Below, one piece after another: positions 51,363 to 60,882 of a DNA stretch of 64,000 nucleotides. A program made the translations under genes and the position numbers. This stretch comes from Sphingomonas sp. GTDB lineage: Bacteria > Pseudomonadota > Alphaproteobacteria > Sphingomonadales > Sphingomonadaceae. The DNA is taken from positions 62,001 to 126,000 of the forward strand of contig NZ_JAIXHL010000007.1 of the NCBI RefSeq assembly GCF_030145815.1, written 5' to 3'. The notes below the pieces were generated by a model that saw only the letters and a program-made list of their open reading frames with translations, was not told the origin of the DNA and ran no database searches. Positions within the stretch are counted from its first letter, which is position 1; each line of letters starts with the position of its first letter.

Positions 51363-51416
51363 GGGCAGATGGGCTTGGGGGTCGCCTTCGTCAACCCATG
51401 GTTTTAAGGGGAGGGC

Positions 51417-52388
51417 ATGCTGTACGACCTGCTGAGGCCGCTGATCTTTACCCTCGACGCCGAACGCGCGCACGGAATCGCGATCCGGGCGGCGGGGCTG
51501 GCGCCCGGCGGTGCGATCCCGCGCGTGCGACCGGTTACGATCGGCGGGGTGGAATTTCCCAATCCCGTAGGCCTCGCTGCGGGGCTCGACAAAGATGGCG
51601 AGGCGATCGACGGGCTGATGGGGCTGGGCTTTGGCAGCGTCGAGATCGGGTCGCTGACGCCGCGTCCGCAGGCGGGGAATCCGAAGCCGCGGCTGTTCCG
51701 GCTGGTCGAGGATCGGGCGGTGGTGAACCGGATGGGGTTCAACAATGGCGGGATCGACGCGGCGCTGGAGCGGGTCGCTAGGGCGAAGCGTCCGGGCGTG
51801 CTCGGCATCAATGTCGGCGCGAACAAGGATAGCGACGATCGCGTCGCGGACTATGCGCTGGGCGTGGCGAAGGTCGCGCCGCATGCCGATTATGTGACGA
51901 TCAATGTCAGCTCCCCCAACACGCCGGGGCTGCGCGACCTCCAGTCGCGACCGGCGCTGGATGAGTTGTTGAATGCGGCGAGTGCGGCGCGGCTGGTGGA
52001 CGGGCGGCGGGTTCCGCTGTTCCTGAAGGTTGCGCCCGATCTCGACCGTGCAGGGATGGAGGGCGTGGTGGCCGCCGCGGCCAATGCGTCGGTGGATGCG
52101 CTGATCGTCGGCAATACGACGATTTCGCGGCCCGATACGCTGCGCTCGCCGCTGGCGCAGGAGGCGGGCGGACTGTCCGGCAAGCCCCTGGCGGCGCTCG
52201 CGCGGGAGAAGCTGGCGGAGGCGCTGGCGATTGCCGACGGCGCAATGCCGGTGATCGCGGTGGGCGGGATCGATTCGCCGGAAGAGGCGCTGGCGCGGCT
52301 CGATGCCGGGGCGGCGATGGTGCAGATCTACTCGGCTTTGGTGTTTGAGGGGCCGGGGCTGGTGCGGCGCATTCTGCACCGGCTGTGA
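51417..52388 (+). CDS. pyrD: Dihydroorotate dehydrogenase (class 2, quinone-dependent)
   Basis: A 323-aa FMN enzyme oxidising dihydroorotate to orotate at the membrane. The N-terminus (MLYDLLRPLIFTLDAERAHG) is the class 2 membrane-associated extension; PVGLAAGLDKD and the catalytic Ser in TINVSSPNTPGLR (165-166) confirm class 2. GGGGAGGG lies upstream of ATG 51417. Confidence 0.95.
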   Translation: MLYDLLRPLIFTLDAERAHGIAIRAAGLAPGGAIPRVRPVTIGGVEFPNPVGLAAGLDKDGEAIDGLMGLGFGSVEIGSLTPRPQAGNPKPRLFRLVEDRAVVNRMGFNNGGIDAALERVARAKRPGVLGINVGANKDSDDRVADYALGVAKVAPHADYVTINVSSPNTPGLRDLQSRPALDELLNAASAARLVDGRRVPLFLKVAPDLDRAGMEGVVAAAANASVDALIVGNTTISRPDTLRSPLAQEAGGLSGKPLAALAREKLAEALAIADGAMPVIAVGGIDSPEEALARLDAGAAMVQIYSALVFEGPGLVRRILHRL

Positions 52389-52481
52389 CGTAGCGGCATT
52401 GCGATTGCCAGCGGTGTCGTTAGGGTTCCCGGCTCAAATCGAGCGCGGGCACGAACTCGCGCCGCAGGAGTTGGGAACAGG

Positions 52482-54281
52482 ATGCGCAAGCTCGAAAAAT
52501 TCGACAATCTGGTTTCGATGTTCTTCACCCGCGCCCGCGAAAAGGGCGACGCGCCCTTTCTGTGGGCGAAATCGGGCGGCAAATGGCAGTCCACCAGCTG
52601 GGCGGAGTCCGCCCGCAAGGTCGCGAGTCTTGCCGCCGCGCTGAAGAAGCTTGGCCTAAAGCCCGGCGACCGCGTGATGCTGGTCAGCGAGAACCGGCCC
52701 GAATGGTGTCTGAGCGACCTCGCCATCATGGCGGCGGGCGGGGTGACCGTGCCGACCTACACCACCAACACCGAGCGCGATCACCAGCATATCATCGACA
52801 ATTCGGGCGCGACGATGACGATCGTGTCCGACGGTAAGCTCGCCAAGACGTTGCTCCCCGCGATTCTGCGCACCGCCGGCAGCGTTGGCCATGTCGTGAT
52901 CGGCATCGAGGAGATGAAGCTGAGCCAGCCGGGCGCGATCGACTTTCACGATTGGAACGCGCTGATCGCGGCCAACCCGGTCGATGTCGCCGAGGCGGAG
53001 CAGGCGGCGGCGCGGATGAAGCGCGCGGACCTGGCGTGCATCATCTACACCAGCGGCACCGGTGGGTCGCCGCGCGGGGTGATGCAGCATCACGGCGCGA
53101 TCCTCACCAATGTCGAGGGTTGCTGCACCGTCATCAGCGAGGATTTCGGATGGGAGGACGAGGTGTTCCTGTCGTTCCTGCCGCTCAGCCACGCCTATGA
53201 ACATACCGGCGGGCAGCATTTTCCGATCGGGCTGGGCGCGCAAATCTATTATTCCGAAGGGTTGGACAAGCTCGCCTCGAATATCGAGGAGGTGCGTCCG
53301 ACGCTGATGGTCGTGGTGCCGCGTCTGTTCGAAGTGCTGCGCACGCGGATTTCCAAGCAGGTCGAGAAACAGGGCAAGTTCGCCAATTATCTGCTCGACC
53401 GCGCGGTCAGCATTGGCGGCAAGAAGGCGGCGGGCAAGAACACGCTGCTCGACCTGCCGATGAGCCTGTTCCTCGACCGCACGCTCAAGCCCAAATTGTC
53501 GAAGAAGTTCGGTGGGCGGATCAAGGCGATGGTGTCGGGTGGCGCGCCGCTTAACCCGGAAGTCGGGGTGTTCTTCGAGAGCCTCGGCATCACCTTCCTG
53601 CAAGGCTATGGCCAGACCGAGGCGGCGCCGGTGATCAGCTGCAACCGGCCCAAGGCGGGGCTGAAGCACGATACGGTCGGACCGCCGCTGGAGGGGGTCG
53701 AGGTCAAGATCGCCGACGATGGCGAGATTCTGGTGCGCGGCGAACTGGTGATGCACGGATACTGGCGCAACGAGGCGGAGACCGCCCGCGTGCTCAAGGA
53801 CGGATGGCTGCATACCGGCGACATCGGGCTGATCGACGAGAAGGGCCGGATCAAGATCACCGACCGCAAGAAGGACATCATCGTCAACGACAAGGGTGAC
53901 AATGTCGCGCCGCAAAAGGTTGAGGGGATGCTGACGCTGCAGCCCGAGATCATGCAGGCGATGATCGCGGGCGACCGCAAGCCGTACATGACGGCCGTGC
54001 TGGTGCCCGACCCCGAATGGACCCAGGAATGGTGCGCGAAGACCGCGACCAAATGCGACCTCAAGGCGCTGCGCGAAAATCCGGAGTATCGCGCGGCGAT
54101 CAGCGCGGCGGTCGACCGGGTGAACAAGGATCTGTCCGTAATCGAACGCGTGCGCCGCTTCATCCTGGCAGACGAACCGTTCACGATCGAGAACCAGCAG
54201 CTGACGCCGAGCCTGAAGATCCGCCGCCACATCCTGAAAGGGGTATATGGCGAGCGGCTGGACGGATTGTACAAGGGGTAA
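52482..54281 (+). CDS. Long-chain acyl-CoA synthetase (AMP-forming)
   Basis: A 599-aa ANL-superfamily ligase activating fatty acids to acyl-CoA. Motifs: P-loop YTSGTGGSPRG (about 190-200; the usual Lys is Arg here), GYGQTEAAPVIS, HTGDIGLID and the C-terminal catalytic Lys in QLTPSLKIRR. Long-chain FadD15-like by length and the HAYEHTGG block. It is 93 bases from pyrD and probably separately transcribed. Confidence 0.88.
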   Translation: MRKLEKFDNLVSMFFTRAREKGDAPFLWAKSGGKWQSTSWAESARKVASLAAALKKLGLKPGDRVMLVSENRPEWCLSDLAIMAAGGVTVPTYTTNTERDHQHIIDNSGATMTIVSDGKLAKTLLPAILRTAGSVGHVVIGIEEMKLSQPGAIDFHDWNALIAANPVDVAEAEQAAARMKRADLACIIYTSGTGGSPRGVMQHHGAILTNVEGCCTVISEDFGWEDEVFLSFLPLSHAYEHTGGQHFPIGLGAQIYYSEGLDKLASNIEEVRPTLMVVVPRLFEVLRTRISKQVEKQGKFANYLLDRAVSIGGKKAAGKNTLLDLPMSLFLDRTLKPKLSKKFGGRIKAMVSGGAPLNPEVGVFFESLGITFLQGYGQTEAAPVISCNRPKAGLKHDTVGPPLEGVEVKIADDGEILVRGELVMHGYWRNEAETARVLKDGWLHTGDIGLIDEKGRIKITDRKKDIIVNDKGDNVAPQKVEGMLTLQPEIMQAMIAGDRKPYMTAVLVPDPEWTQEWCAKTATKCDLKALRENPEYRAAISAAVDRVNKDLSVIERVRRFILADEPFTIENQQLTPSLKIRRHILKGVYGERLDGLYKG

Positions 54282-54288
54282 TGCCTAT

Positions 54289-54321
54289 GTCGCCCCGGGC
54301 CTGACCCGGAACCGGGGCGAC
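54289..54321. terminator. Hairpin between convergent genes
   Basis: GTCGCCCCGG/CCGGGGCGAC, a perfect 10-bp stem with a 13-base loop, lies between the acyl-CoA ligase stop and the M16 protease stop. It shares the GTCGCCCCGG arm with the repeats around cysI. Likely bidirectional stop signal. Confidence 0.6.
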
Positions 54322-54333
54322 GATGGGATTAAT

Positions 54334-57243
54334 TCAGCGCCCGCCCGCCGCCGGTGCCGCCGCCTTTGCCTCGGGCAGCACCACCATCGACCAGTCTTTA
54401 CCGGGCGCCAGATATTTGGCCGCGAGCGCCTGAAGCTCGGTCGGACCGGTGCGGCCATAGTCTGGCCCCAGCGTGTCGACTGCAGCAAGCCGACGCGGAT
54501 CGAGCGTCCCGCCTTCGGTCTGCTGCATCCAGAACGGATTGCCGCTCGACCGGCGTGAGACCATTTCCAGCGTCGGCACCAATGCGCGGCGTAGTTCGTC
54601 CAGCTCGATCGGTTTGGCGATCAGGTCGGCGGCGATCTCGCGCGCGACCCGCAGGAACAGGTCGGTCTTGTCAGGCGGCAGCAAGGTGAGCGCGATTACG
54701 CGCCCGCCGCCGGGCTGGCCGACGGGCCACTGGCTGATCACGGTGGGCGAGTAGCTGACGCCTTCGGCTGAACGAATTCGGTCGAGGATGCGGTCGCGCA
54801 TCACCGCCGCCAGCACTTCGAGCTTGCGCCCCTCGGCAATGTTCGCTGCGCCGCCGCCGGCCTGCCACGCGATCACGGCGGCCGCCTGATCGGGTTCGCC
54901 GGTATGGCGCAGCACGACCGGGCTGGCGACATGCGCCGGAAAGCGCACCGCAGCCGACACGATGCGCGACGCCCGACGCGGCTTCATCGCGCCGAAGGTG
55001 TTGCGCACCGCCTCAATCGCCTTTTCGACATCGATATCGCCGAACACCTGCACCTCGATCGGCCCGCTGGCGAGCAAAGGTTCCCAAAAGGCGCGGAAAT
55101 CCTTGGCGTTCAGCTTCTGGATGTCGGCGAGCTCCGGCGTGCGCCAGCGCGGATCGCCGGCGTGGAGCAATGTTTCGAGACTGTCGGCGATCACCGCATC
55201 GGGCGATGCCCGGCGCGCCGCATTGCCGGCAATCGCAAGCGCGCGCGCCCGTGCGATCGGCTTGGGATCCCAGCCCGGCACCTCCAGCTTGGTCGCAATC
55301 AGGCGGAGCTGGTCGGCGAGGTCGGCGGGGGAGGTCTGGCCGGCGATCACGAAGGCGTCATCACCCACGCCGAACTGCATCGAGATGCGCCGGTCACCGG
55401 TGATCTGGTCGATTTCCTCCTGCCCCAATTTGCCGATCCCGCTTTCCAGCAAGGCAAGGTTGGCGGCCCAGGCCGGGGTCTGGCGGTTGGACGGCAGCGC
55501 CTGCATGCCCCGACCGAATCGGACCGAGACATAGGCGCGCCCGACTTCGCCCGGATTCTGGTAGAACAGCGCGGTGACGCCGTTCGAATAGCGGACCTGT
55601 TCGATCTTCGGATCCGCGACCGCGATCGATCGCGACGCGACCGTGCCGGGGGTGCCGAGCGGTGGCAGGGATGCGAAGCTGACATCGCCCAGTGCGGCGC
55701 GTGTTCCGGCAAGACCCGTGACATCGGCCTGCAGTGCGGCCGCCAGCTTGGCCTGGATATTCGGATCGGCGGTTCGGGTGTTGATGATCGCGCGCGTCGC
55801 GACCCCCTGCAGCACCCGCTGGGTCGAGGCGAGGACGCGGTCTGGCGTGAACATCTTCTGATCGATCGCGCCCTGAAAGATTCCGAGGCTGGCCTCTTCG
55901 CTGGTCGTCACCTCGTTGATGTCGACCGCGGCGATCAGCGTGTCGGCGCGGATCGATCCGGCGGTCACGCGCGCCGTTTCGATCTCGTTGCGCATTTTCG
56001 AGGCGATTTCATTCACCTCGCGATCGATTTCGGCCTGAGTCGGGGCGGTGGCGAGCGCGTCGGCGACGACGGCGCGCACTTCTTTGAGCGCGGTTTCCCA
56101 ATCCTCACCGATCGGGATGACCTGAATGCTGGTGATGTTGGCCGAACGAAACGCGTCCGACAGGTCGGCACCGGCCTGAAGATAGCTCGATCCGGCGCGC
56201 GCGCGGCGTTCGAGACGGCGGTTGATGATGCGCACGGCAACAAGATCCACCCAGCGTTCCTGGTTGAACTTGACCGTATCCTCGAACACCGTCCAAGGGC
56301 GCAGCGTGGCCAGCATGACGACGGGGGGCAGGGTTGGTTCGACCGACGCTGCGCTTTTTGGGTGGGCGTCGCTGGGCGTGCCGAAATCGGGGGTGGCAGG
56401 ATTGGGTCCAATACCCTTCCACGCCGCGAAATGCTTGGCGATTTGTGCCTCGAACAGCGCGGGGTCGAGGTCGCCGACGATCACCAATGTGGCGCGTTCG
56501 GGGCGGTACCAGCGCTGGTGAAAGGCGCGGACGGTCTCGGCGGTGGCACCGGTCAGGGTCTCGACCGTGCCGATCACCGGGCGGTCGGCGAAGCGTTGGC
56601 CGGCGAAGAGCAGGCGGCGGCGCAAATCTTCGAACCGCTCCGCCGGCCCCAGCGACTCACGCTGTTCGGCCAGCACCACGGGACGTTCCAGCGTCAGCGA
56701 TTCGGTGGTGATATTGGGCGCCGCCATCATGTCGGCGAGGATCATCATCGACTGATCGAGGCTCGCCTCGTTCGCGTTGGGCAGGTCGAGCTGATAGGTG
56801 GTCGAAACCGGCGTGGTGCTGGCGTTGCTGTCCGAACCGAAGGTGACGCCGAGCCGCTGCCATACCCGCTTCGATTCGCCGTCCGGAATTTTGGACGAGC
56901 CGCGGAAGGAGAGATGTTCCAGCAGGTGGGCGAAGCCCTTTTCGCTATCCTGTTCCATCAGCGAACCGACCGCGATGTGCAGCCGCACCGCGACCTGGCC
57001 GGGGGGCACGCCGTTCTTGCGCACCGCATAGCGCAACCCGTTGGGCAGCGTGCCGAACCGCCATTCGGGGTCGTGGACAATGTCGCTGCCCTTGTAGAGC
57101 CAGGGCGTCTTGTCGACTGTGACCGGCGCGGGCGCTGGAGTGGTCCGGGCCGCTGGGGCGCTGGACTGGCCCAGCGCGGGCAGCGCTGCGGCGATCAGCA
57201 GGAGGGGAAGGGCGAGCGGCCTTACGCGCGAGAACAATGCCAT
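54334..57243 (-). CDS. M16 family zinc metalloprotease, periplasmic
   Basis: A 969-aa exported protease with a Sec signal (RVRPLALPLLLIAAALPALGQ). The first M16 unit has the inverted zinc motif HLLEHLSFRG (HxxEH) near residue 105. The second M16 domain (SVRFGRGMQALPSNRQTPAWAANL onward) is the inactive partner, as in pitrilysin. It presumably degrades peptides in the periplasm. Confidence 0.9.
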   Translation of the reverse strand: MALFSRVRPLALPLLLIAAALPALGQSSAPAARTTPAPAPVTVDKTPWLYKGSDIVHDPEWRFGTLPNGLRYAVRKNGVPPGQVAVRLHIAVGSLMEQDSEKGFAHLLEHLSFRGSSKIPDGESKRVWQRLGVTFGSDSNASTTPVSTTYQLDLPNANEASLDQSMMILADMMAAPNITTESLTLERPVVLAEQRESLGPAERFEDLRRRLLFAGQRFADRPVIGTVETLTGATAETVRAFHQRWYRPERATLVIVGDLDPALFEAQIAKHFAAWKGIGPNPATPDFGTPSDAHPKSAASVEPTLPPVVMLATLRPWTVFEDTVKFNQERWVDLVAVRIINRRLERRARAGSSYLQAGADLSDAFRSANITSIQVIPIGEDWETALKEVRAVVADALATAPTQAEIDREVNEIASKMRNEIETARVTAGSIRADTLIAAVDINEVTTSEEASLGIFQGAIDQKMFTPDRVLASTQRVLQGVATRAIINTRTADPNIQAKLAAALQADVTGLAGTRAALGDVSFASLPPLGTPGTVASRSIAVADPKIEQVRYSNGVTALFYQNPGEVGRAYVSVRFGRGMQALPSNRQTPAWAANLALLESGIGKLGQEEIDQITGDRRISMQFGVGDDAFVIAGQTSPADLADQLRLIATKLEVPGWDPKPIARARALAIAGNAARRASPDAVIADSLETLLHAGDPRWRTPELADIQKLNAKDFRAFWEPLLASGPIEVQVFGDIDVEKAIEAVRNTFGAMKPRRASRIVSAAVRFPAHVASPVVLRHTGEPDQAAAVIAWQAGGGAANIAEGRKLEVLAAVMRDRILDRIRSAEGVSYSPTVISQWPVGQPGGGRVIALTLLPPDKTDLFLRVAREIAADLIAKPIELDELRRALVPTLEMVSRRSSGNPFWMQQTEGGTLDPRRLAAVDTLGPDYGRTGPTELQALAAKYLAPGKDWSMVVLPEAKAAAPAAGGR

Positions 57244-57412
57244 CGCGGGCGAGCTTAGCTTGGATGGAGGCGCCTTGCCAGACGCCGTGCACACGCTTTG
57301 CCGCGTGCCACTTTGGCGCGGGTTCGGCCATGTTTTGGACCCAGACTCGGCTTAGGCATAGGCCGAAGCGGCGACGGCCAGATCGTCGACGGACAGCAGG
57401 GCGGGGCGTTAC

Positions 57413-58090
57413 GTGTTTCAGCGGTCGATTGTTCGGAGTGAGGGCGCGTCGGTGGCGCTGCCTGTCGCCGCGCCACCGGCCGCGATGCCGCGCCCCCGCC
57501 GTGACGGCCTGACCGAAATTGCCGATCGCGTCCTTGCGGGCTGTTCGCTGGTGCCGGTTGCGCCGGTGCTGGATGTGCGCGCCTTTGGCTGGACCGGTGG
57601 ACTGCGCGACCAGTGGCGCGCGATCCGCGACGAGGCGCGGATGGCGGCACTCGCCGAAAATCGGGCTGGCGCTGAAGGCCGCTTCACCCTGTGGCGCAGG
57701 GGCGGTCATGATGCGGCAAATGCGGCGCGCTGCCCTGCGACGACGGCGACGGTAGCGGCGATTCCCGGGCTGGATAGTGCCGGCTTTTCAATCCTGCCGC
57801 CCGGTGCGCATGTGCCCGTGCGGCGTGGACCAACGCGGGGGTTGCTGACCTGCCACCTCGGCCTGATCGTCCCGCGCGACGGCGATGCGCGGATGCGCGT
57901 CGGCGACCGCATGGTCCGCTGGGCCGAGGGCGAGACTGTGGTGTTCGATGACACCTATGACCACGAAGCGTGGAACGACAGCGGCGACACGCGCGTCGTG
58001 CTGCGCGTCCGCGTGCGGCGGCCGCTGCGCCAGCCGGGGCGGTGGATTGCGGATACGCTGTTGCGGGTGCGCTCGGCGCTTCATCGTTGA
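57413..58090 (+). CDS. Aspartyl/asparaginyl beta-hydroxylase family protein
   Basis: A 225-aa protein with the AspH double-stranded beta-helix fold. The iron histidines are in LLTCHLGLIVP and TYDHEAWNDSGD; the 2-oxoglutarate Arg is in TRVVLRVRV, and the core reads FSILPPGAHVPVRRGPTRG..WAEGETVVFDDTYDHE. Bacterial members also act on lipid A fatty acids (LpxO). GTG 57413 or ATG 57485 may be the start. Convergent with the receptor gene. Confidence 0.83.
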   Translation: MFQRSIVRSEGASVALPVAAPPAAMPRPRRDGLTEIADRVLAGCSLVPVAPVLDVRAFGWTGGLRDQWRAIRDEARMAALAENRAGAEGRFTLWRRGGHDAANAARCPATTATVAAIPGLDSAGFSILPPGAHVPVRRGPTRGLLTCHLGLIVPRDGDARMRVGDRMVRWAEGETVVFDDTYDHEAWNDSGDTRVVLRVRVRRPLRQPGRWIADTLLRVRSALHR

Positions 58091-58111
58091 AGCGCCGAGC
58101 GTCTGGCTCCG

Positions 58112-60715
58112 TCAGAACTTCGCGCGTACGCCGATCGAGAAGCGCCGTTCCGACAGCGCATAGCTGTTGAGTGCGATCGGTCCGGCGGCGCTATATTCGC
58201 TCGTCGCCGAATCCTCCGGGATCAGATTCTGCGCTTGGAGCGACAGCGCGACCCCCTTGGCCAGATCGATGCCGATCTGCGCGTCCAGCTGTGAGCGTGG
58301 GCCGACGAAGCTGGGGCGCCCCTCGGAGAATTCGAACACCGCCTCATCGCGATAATTATACGCGATGCGCGCCGAGAACGGACCCTTCTCGTACAGGCCG
58401 ACGAGGTTGTAGCTGTGCTTCGACACCGCAACCAGCGGGAAGCCGGCATTGTCCTCCGAGTCGGAGAAGGTGTAGTTGGCGATGATGCCGAGCCCGTCGA
58501 GCGGTGCGGGGAGGAAGTCGAAGAATTGCTGCACGCCGATCTCGAATCCCTTGATCTTCGCGCTGGCGAGGTTCTCGGGGCGGGAGAAGGTCAGTTCGCG
58601 CCCGGCGGGATCGAGATTGGTGTCGATGCCGGTGGTGACGAAGCTGGCGATGAAGTCCTTCACGTCCTTGTAAAAGAACGCGCCCGAGATCAGCGAGCTC
58701 TTGCCGGTATAATATTCGAAGCTGATGTCCGCCTGAGTCGAGACGGGCGGTTCGAGTGCGGCGTTGCCGCCGGTCACCGACAAATTGGTCGCGTTGAAGA
58801 AGGTCGACGGGGCAAGGTCGGCGATCGATGCGCGCTGCATCGTCTGTGACCCCGACAGACGGACCAGGAAATTGTCGGTGACGTTGAACACGATATTCGC
58901 GCTCGGCAGGACGTTGGTATAATCATTCTCGTCGGTCACCAGCGTGCTGGTGGTGCCGACATTGAGGAAGGTATCGACCGACAGGTTGGTCCGCGCGATG
59001 CGCACACCGGCATTGGCGGAGAAGGGGATGCTGCCCAGATCGCCCTTGAACCCCACCATCACATAAGCCGCCAGCGTCTTTTCGCTGAAGTCGTAATCGC
59101 GCTGCGAGTTGGGCAGCAGCGTCGAGCGGTCGTTGGGATTGGGGTTGGGCTGCGCCGCCTGGGCGCGGGTGAAGACATAGTCGAAGGTCGGCGCGGTGCT
59201 GAGGAACGCGCGCGGGAAGCTGCCTGGAATGTCGGGCAGGAACGACCCCAAGGTGACCTGACGCAGATAGGGTTCGATTTCTGCGCGGGTCGGGGTGACT
59301 TGGCTGCGATAGGCGTTCGATTGCGCGTGGAGATCGGTGTAGCGCACGCCCGCCGACAGCGTGAAGCCGCTGTCGAATTCATAGGACAGGTCCAGCTTGC
59401 CGGTCCATTCCTCGAGCAGGCCGAGCAGGCGGTTGCTGCGCACCCCGTTGCTGGCCGGATTGTAGGACGAATAGGCGGTCGGGTCCCAGGTGCCGAGGTT
59501 CAGGCTGGGGATCGTGGTGTTGCGGAAATCGAACGCGCCGGGAACAGCTGCGGTACCCTGAAGCGTGATGATCTGGATCGTCTGGTCGATCGTGCCCTTG
59601 CTGTAATAGCCATCGGCCTCGATCGTCAGCCCGCCGCTCTCATATTTGCCGTTAAGGCCGTAGAGATAGCTTTCGGTCGGCTCGTTGCGGATCTGACCCG
59701 CCGTGGTGACGGTGCCATTGGCGTTGCCGGCGACGACCACGCCGTTTTCGACGACGCGGCTGCTGACCGGGTTGCTGCCGGTGGGCAGGCGGAAAGCGAA
59801 GAAATCCTGATGGCGGCCGGTGGTGAGGCGCGAGAACAGCGCATCGGCGGTCACTACGAATTCGGGCGTCACCTCGACCTGCACCGCGCCGTTGAGGCCG
59901 ATGCGCGATCGATCGACCACGAAATTCTCATATTGCAGCAGGACCGGGGTCGGGACCACGCCGCCACCGGTGCCGGTGTAGGTGCGGTTGAGGAAATTGT
60001 TGCGCTCGAACGCCTGGGTGGTGGTGGTGCGCTTCTGATACTCCGCCGCGACCATCACGCCGATCTTGCCATCGGCAAACTTGGTGGTCGCAAAGCCGGT
60101 CAGCACCGGTTCGAACGTCTCGCTATTCTCCGAATAGACACCGGTCGCGCGCAGCGAGACGGTGGCGTTGCGGAAGTCGAGCGGTTTTGGCGTGACGAGG
60201 TTGACCGTGCCGCCAAGTCCGCCCTCGGCCTGGCTAGCAAGCGGCGATTTGCGCACTTCGAGCCGACCGAACAGGCTGGAGGGCACCGAATCGAGGCCCG
60301 ACGACCGGCCAAGCTGGTCGTTCTCCGGCGGCGACAGGCGCGCCGACCAGCCGAGCAGCGTGCGGCCGTCGACTTCGACGCGGACCTGCTGAAGGCCGCG
60401 GACCGACACCGACTGACCCTCCCCGAACACGCGGGTGATCTGGACGCCGGTCACACGTTGCAGCGCCTCGGCAACATTTGCGTCGGGCAGCTTGCCGACG
60501 TCTTCGGCGGTAATGACGTCAAGGACCTGGTCCGCCTCACGCTTGATATCGGCCGCGCGTTCCAGCGACGCGCGGATGCCGGTCACGACGATCTCGTCCT
60601 TGTCCTCGGCTTCGGCGGCCGGGGCGGCGTCCTGAGCCAGCGCGGGCGTGCTGACGAGCGCTGCGGCGAGCGCGCTGGCTGCAATGCCGCAGGTGATCGA
60701 TGCGCGAAACTTCAT
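58112..60715 (-). CDS. TonB-dependent outer-membrane receptor
   Basis: An 867-aa receptor (signal MKFRASITCGIAASALAAALVSTPALAQ). TonB box-like DEIVVTGIRASLE and a plug domain (VAEALQRVTGVQI, VSVRGLQQVRVEVDGR, GGLGGTVNLVTPKPLDF) precede a 22-strand barrel ending ..RRFSIGVRAKF with the terminal Phe. GGGAGGGGA is upstream of ATG 60715. The adjacent LacI gene suggests a carbohydrate substrate. Confidence 0.92.
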   Translation of the reverse strand: MKFRASITCGIAASALAAALVSTPALAQDAAPAAEAEDKDEIVVTGIRASLERAADIKREADQVLDVITAEDVGKLPDANVAEALQRVTGVQITRVFGEGQSVSVRGLQQVRVEVDGRTLLGWSARLSPPENDQLGRSSGLDSVPSSLFGRLEVRKSPLASQAEGGLGGTVNLVTPKPLDFRNATVSLRATGVYSENSETFEPVLTGFATTKFADGKIGVMVAAEYQKRTTTTQAFERNNFLNRTYTGTGGGVVPTPVLLQYENFVVDRSRIGLNGAVQVEVTPEFVVTADALFSRLTTGRHQDFFAFRLPTGSNPVSSRVVENGVVVAGNANGTVTTAGQIRNEPTESYLYGLNGKYESGGLTIEADGYYSKGTIDQTIQIITLQGTAAVPGAFDFRNTTIPSLNLGTWDPTAYSSYNPASNGVRSNRLLGLLEEWTGKLDLSYEFDSGFTLSAGVRYTDLHAQSNAYRSQVTPTRAEIEPYLRQVTLGSFLPDIPGSFPRAFLSTAPTFDYVFTRAQAAQPNPNPNDRSTLLPNSQRDYDFSEKTLAAYVMVGFKGDLGSIPFSANAGVRIARTNLSVDTFLNVGTTSTLVTDENDYTNVLPSANIVFNVTDNFLVRLSGSQTMQRASIADLAPSTFFNATNLSVTGGNAALEPPVSTQADISFEYYTGKSSLISGAFFYKDVKDFIASFVTTGIDTNLDPAGRELTFSRPENLASAKIKGFEIGVQQFFDFLPAPLDGLGIIANYTFSDSEDNAGFPLVAVSKHSYNLVGLYEKGPFSARIAYNYRDEAVFEFSEGRPSFVGPRSQLDAQIGIDLAKGVALSLQAQNLIPEDSATSEYSAAGPIALNSYALSERRFSIGVRAKF

Positions 60716-60813
60716 GATAGTCCCCTCCCATTTCGCATGAAAAGGACAGGGGTCGGGTGCGCTCTCACCCGTCGAAGCCCGCTCCTGAGCCATGCATCAA
60801 ATGACCCGGCTTA

Positions 60814-60825
60814 GACACCGGTGTC
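60814..60825. promoter_or_regulatory. LacI-type operator candidate upstream of the receptor
   Basis: GACACCGGTGTC is a perfect 12-bp palindrome with a central CG, as LacI-family sites usually have. It is 98 bases upstream of the receptor ATG and downstream of the LacI gene, so the nearby regulator probably binds it. Confidence 0.6.
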
Positions 60826-60882
60826 ACGCAGGTTGTCCTACAAACCGATTCGGGAGTCAATAAAGATGTCGGACAACTTGTT

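Noticed and set aside
54904..57258. 784-codon frame antisense to the M16 protease
   Set aside because: Low-complexity Arg/Gly/Asp composition without motifs; the sense strand encodes the zinc motif.
60832..60860. TTGACT -35 box for the receptor promoter
   Set aside because: No acceptable -10 at 16-18 bases; only the operator was reported.
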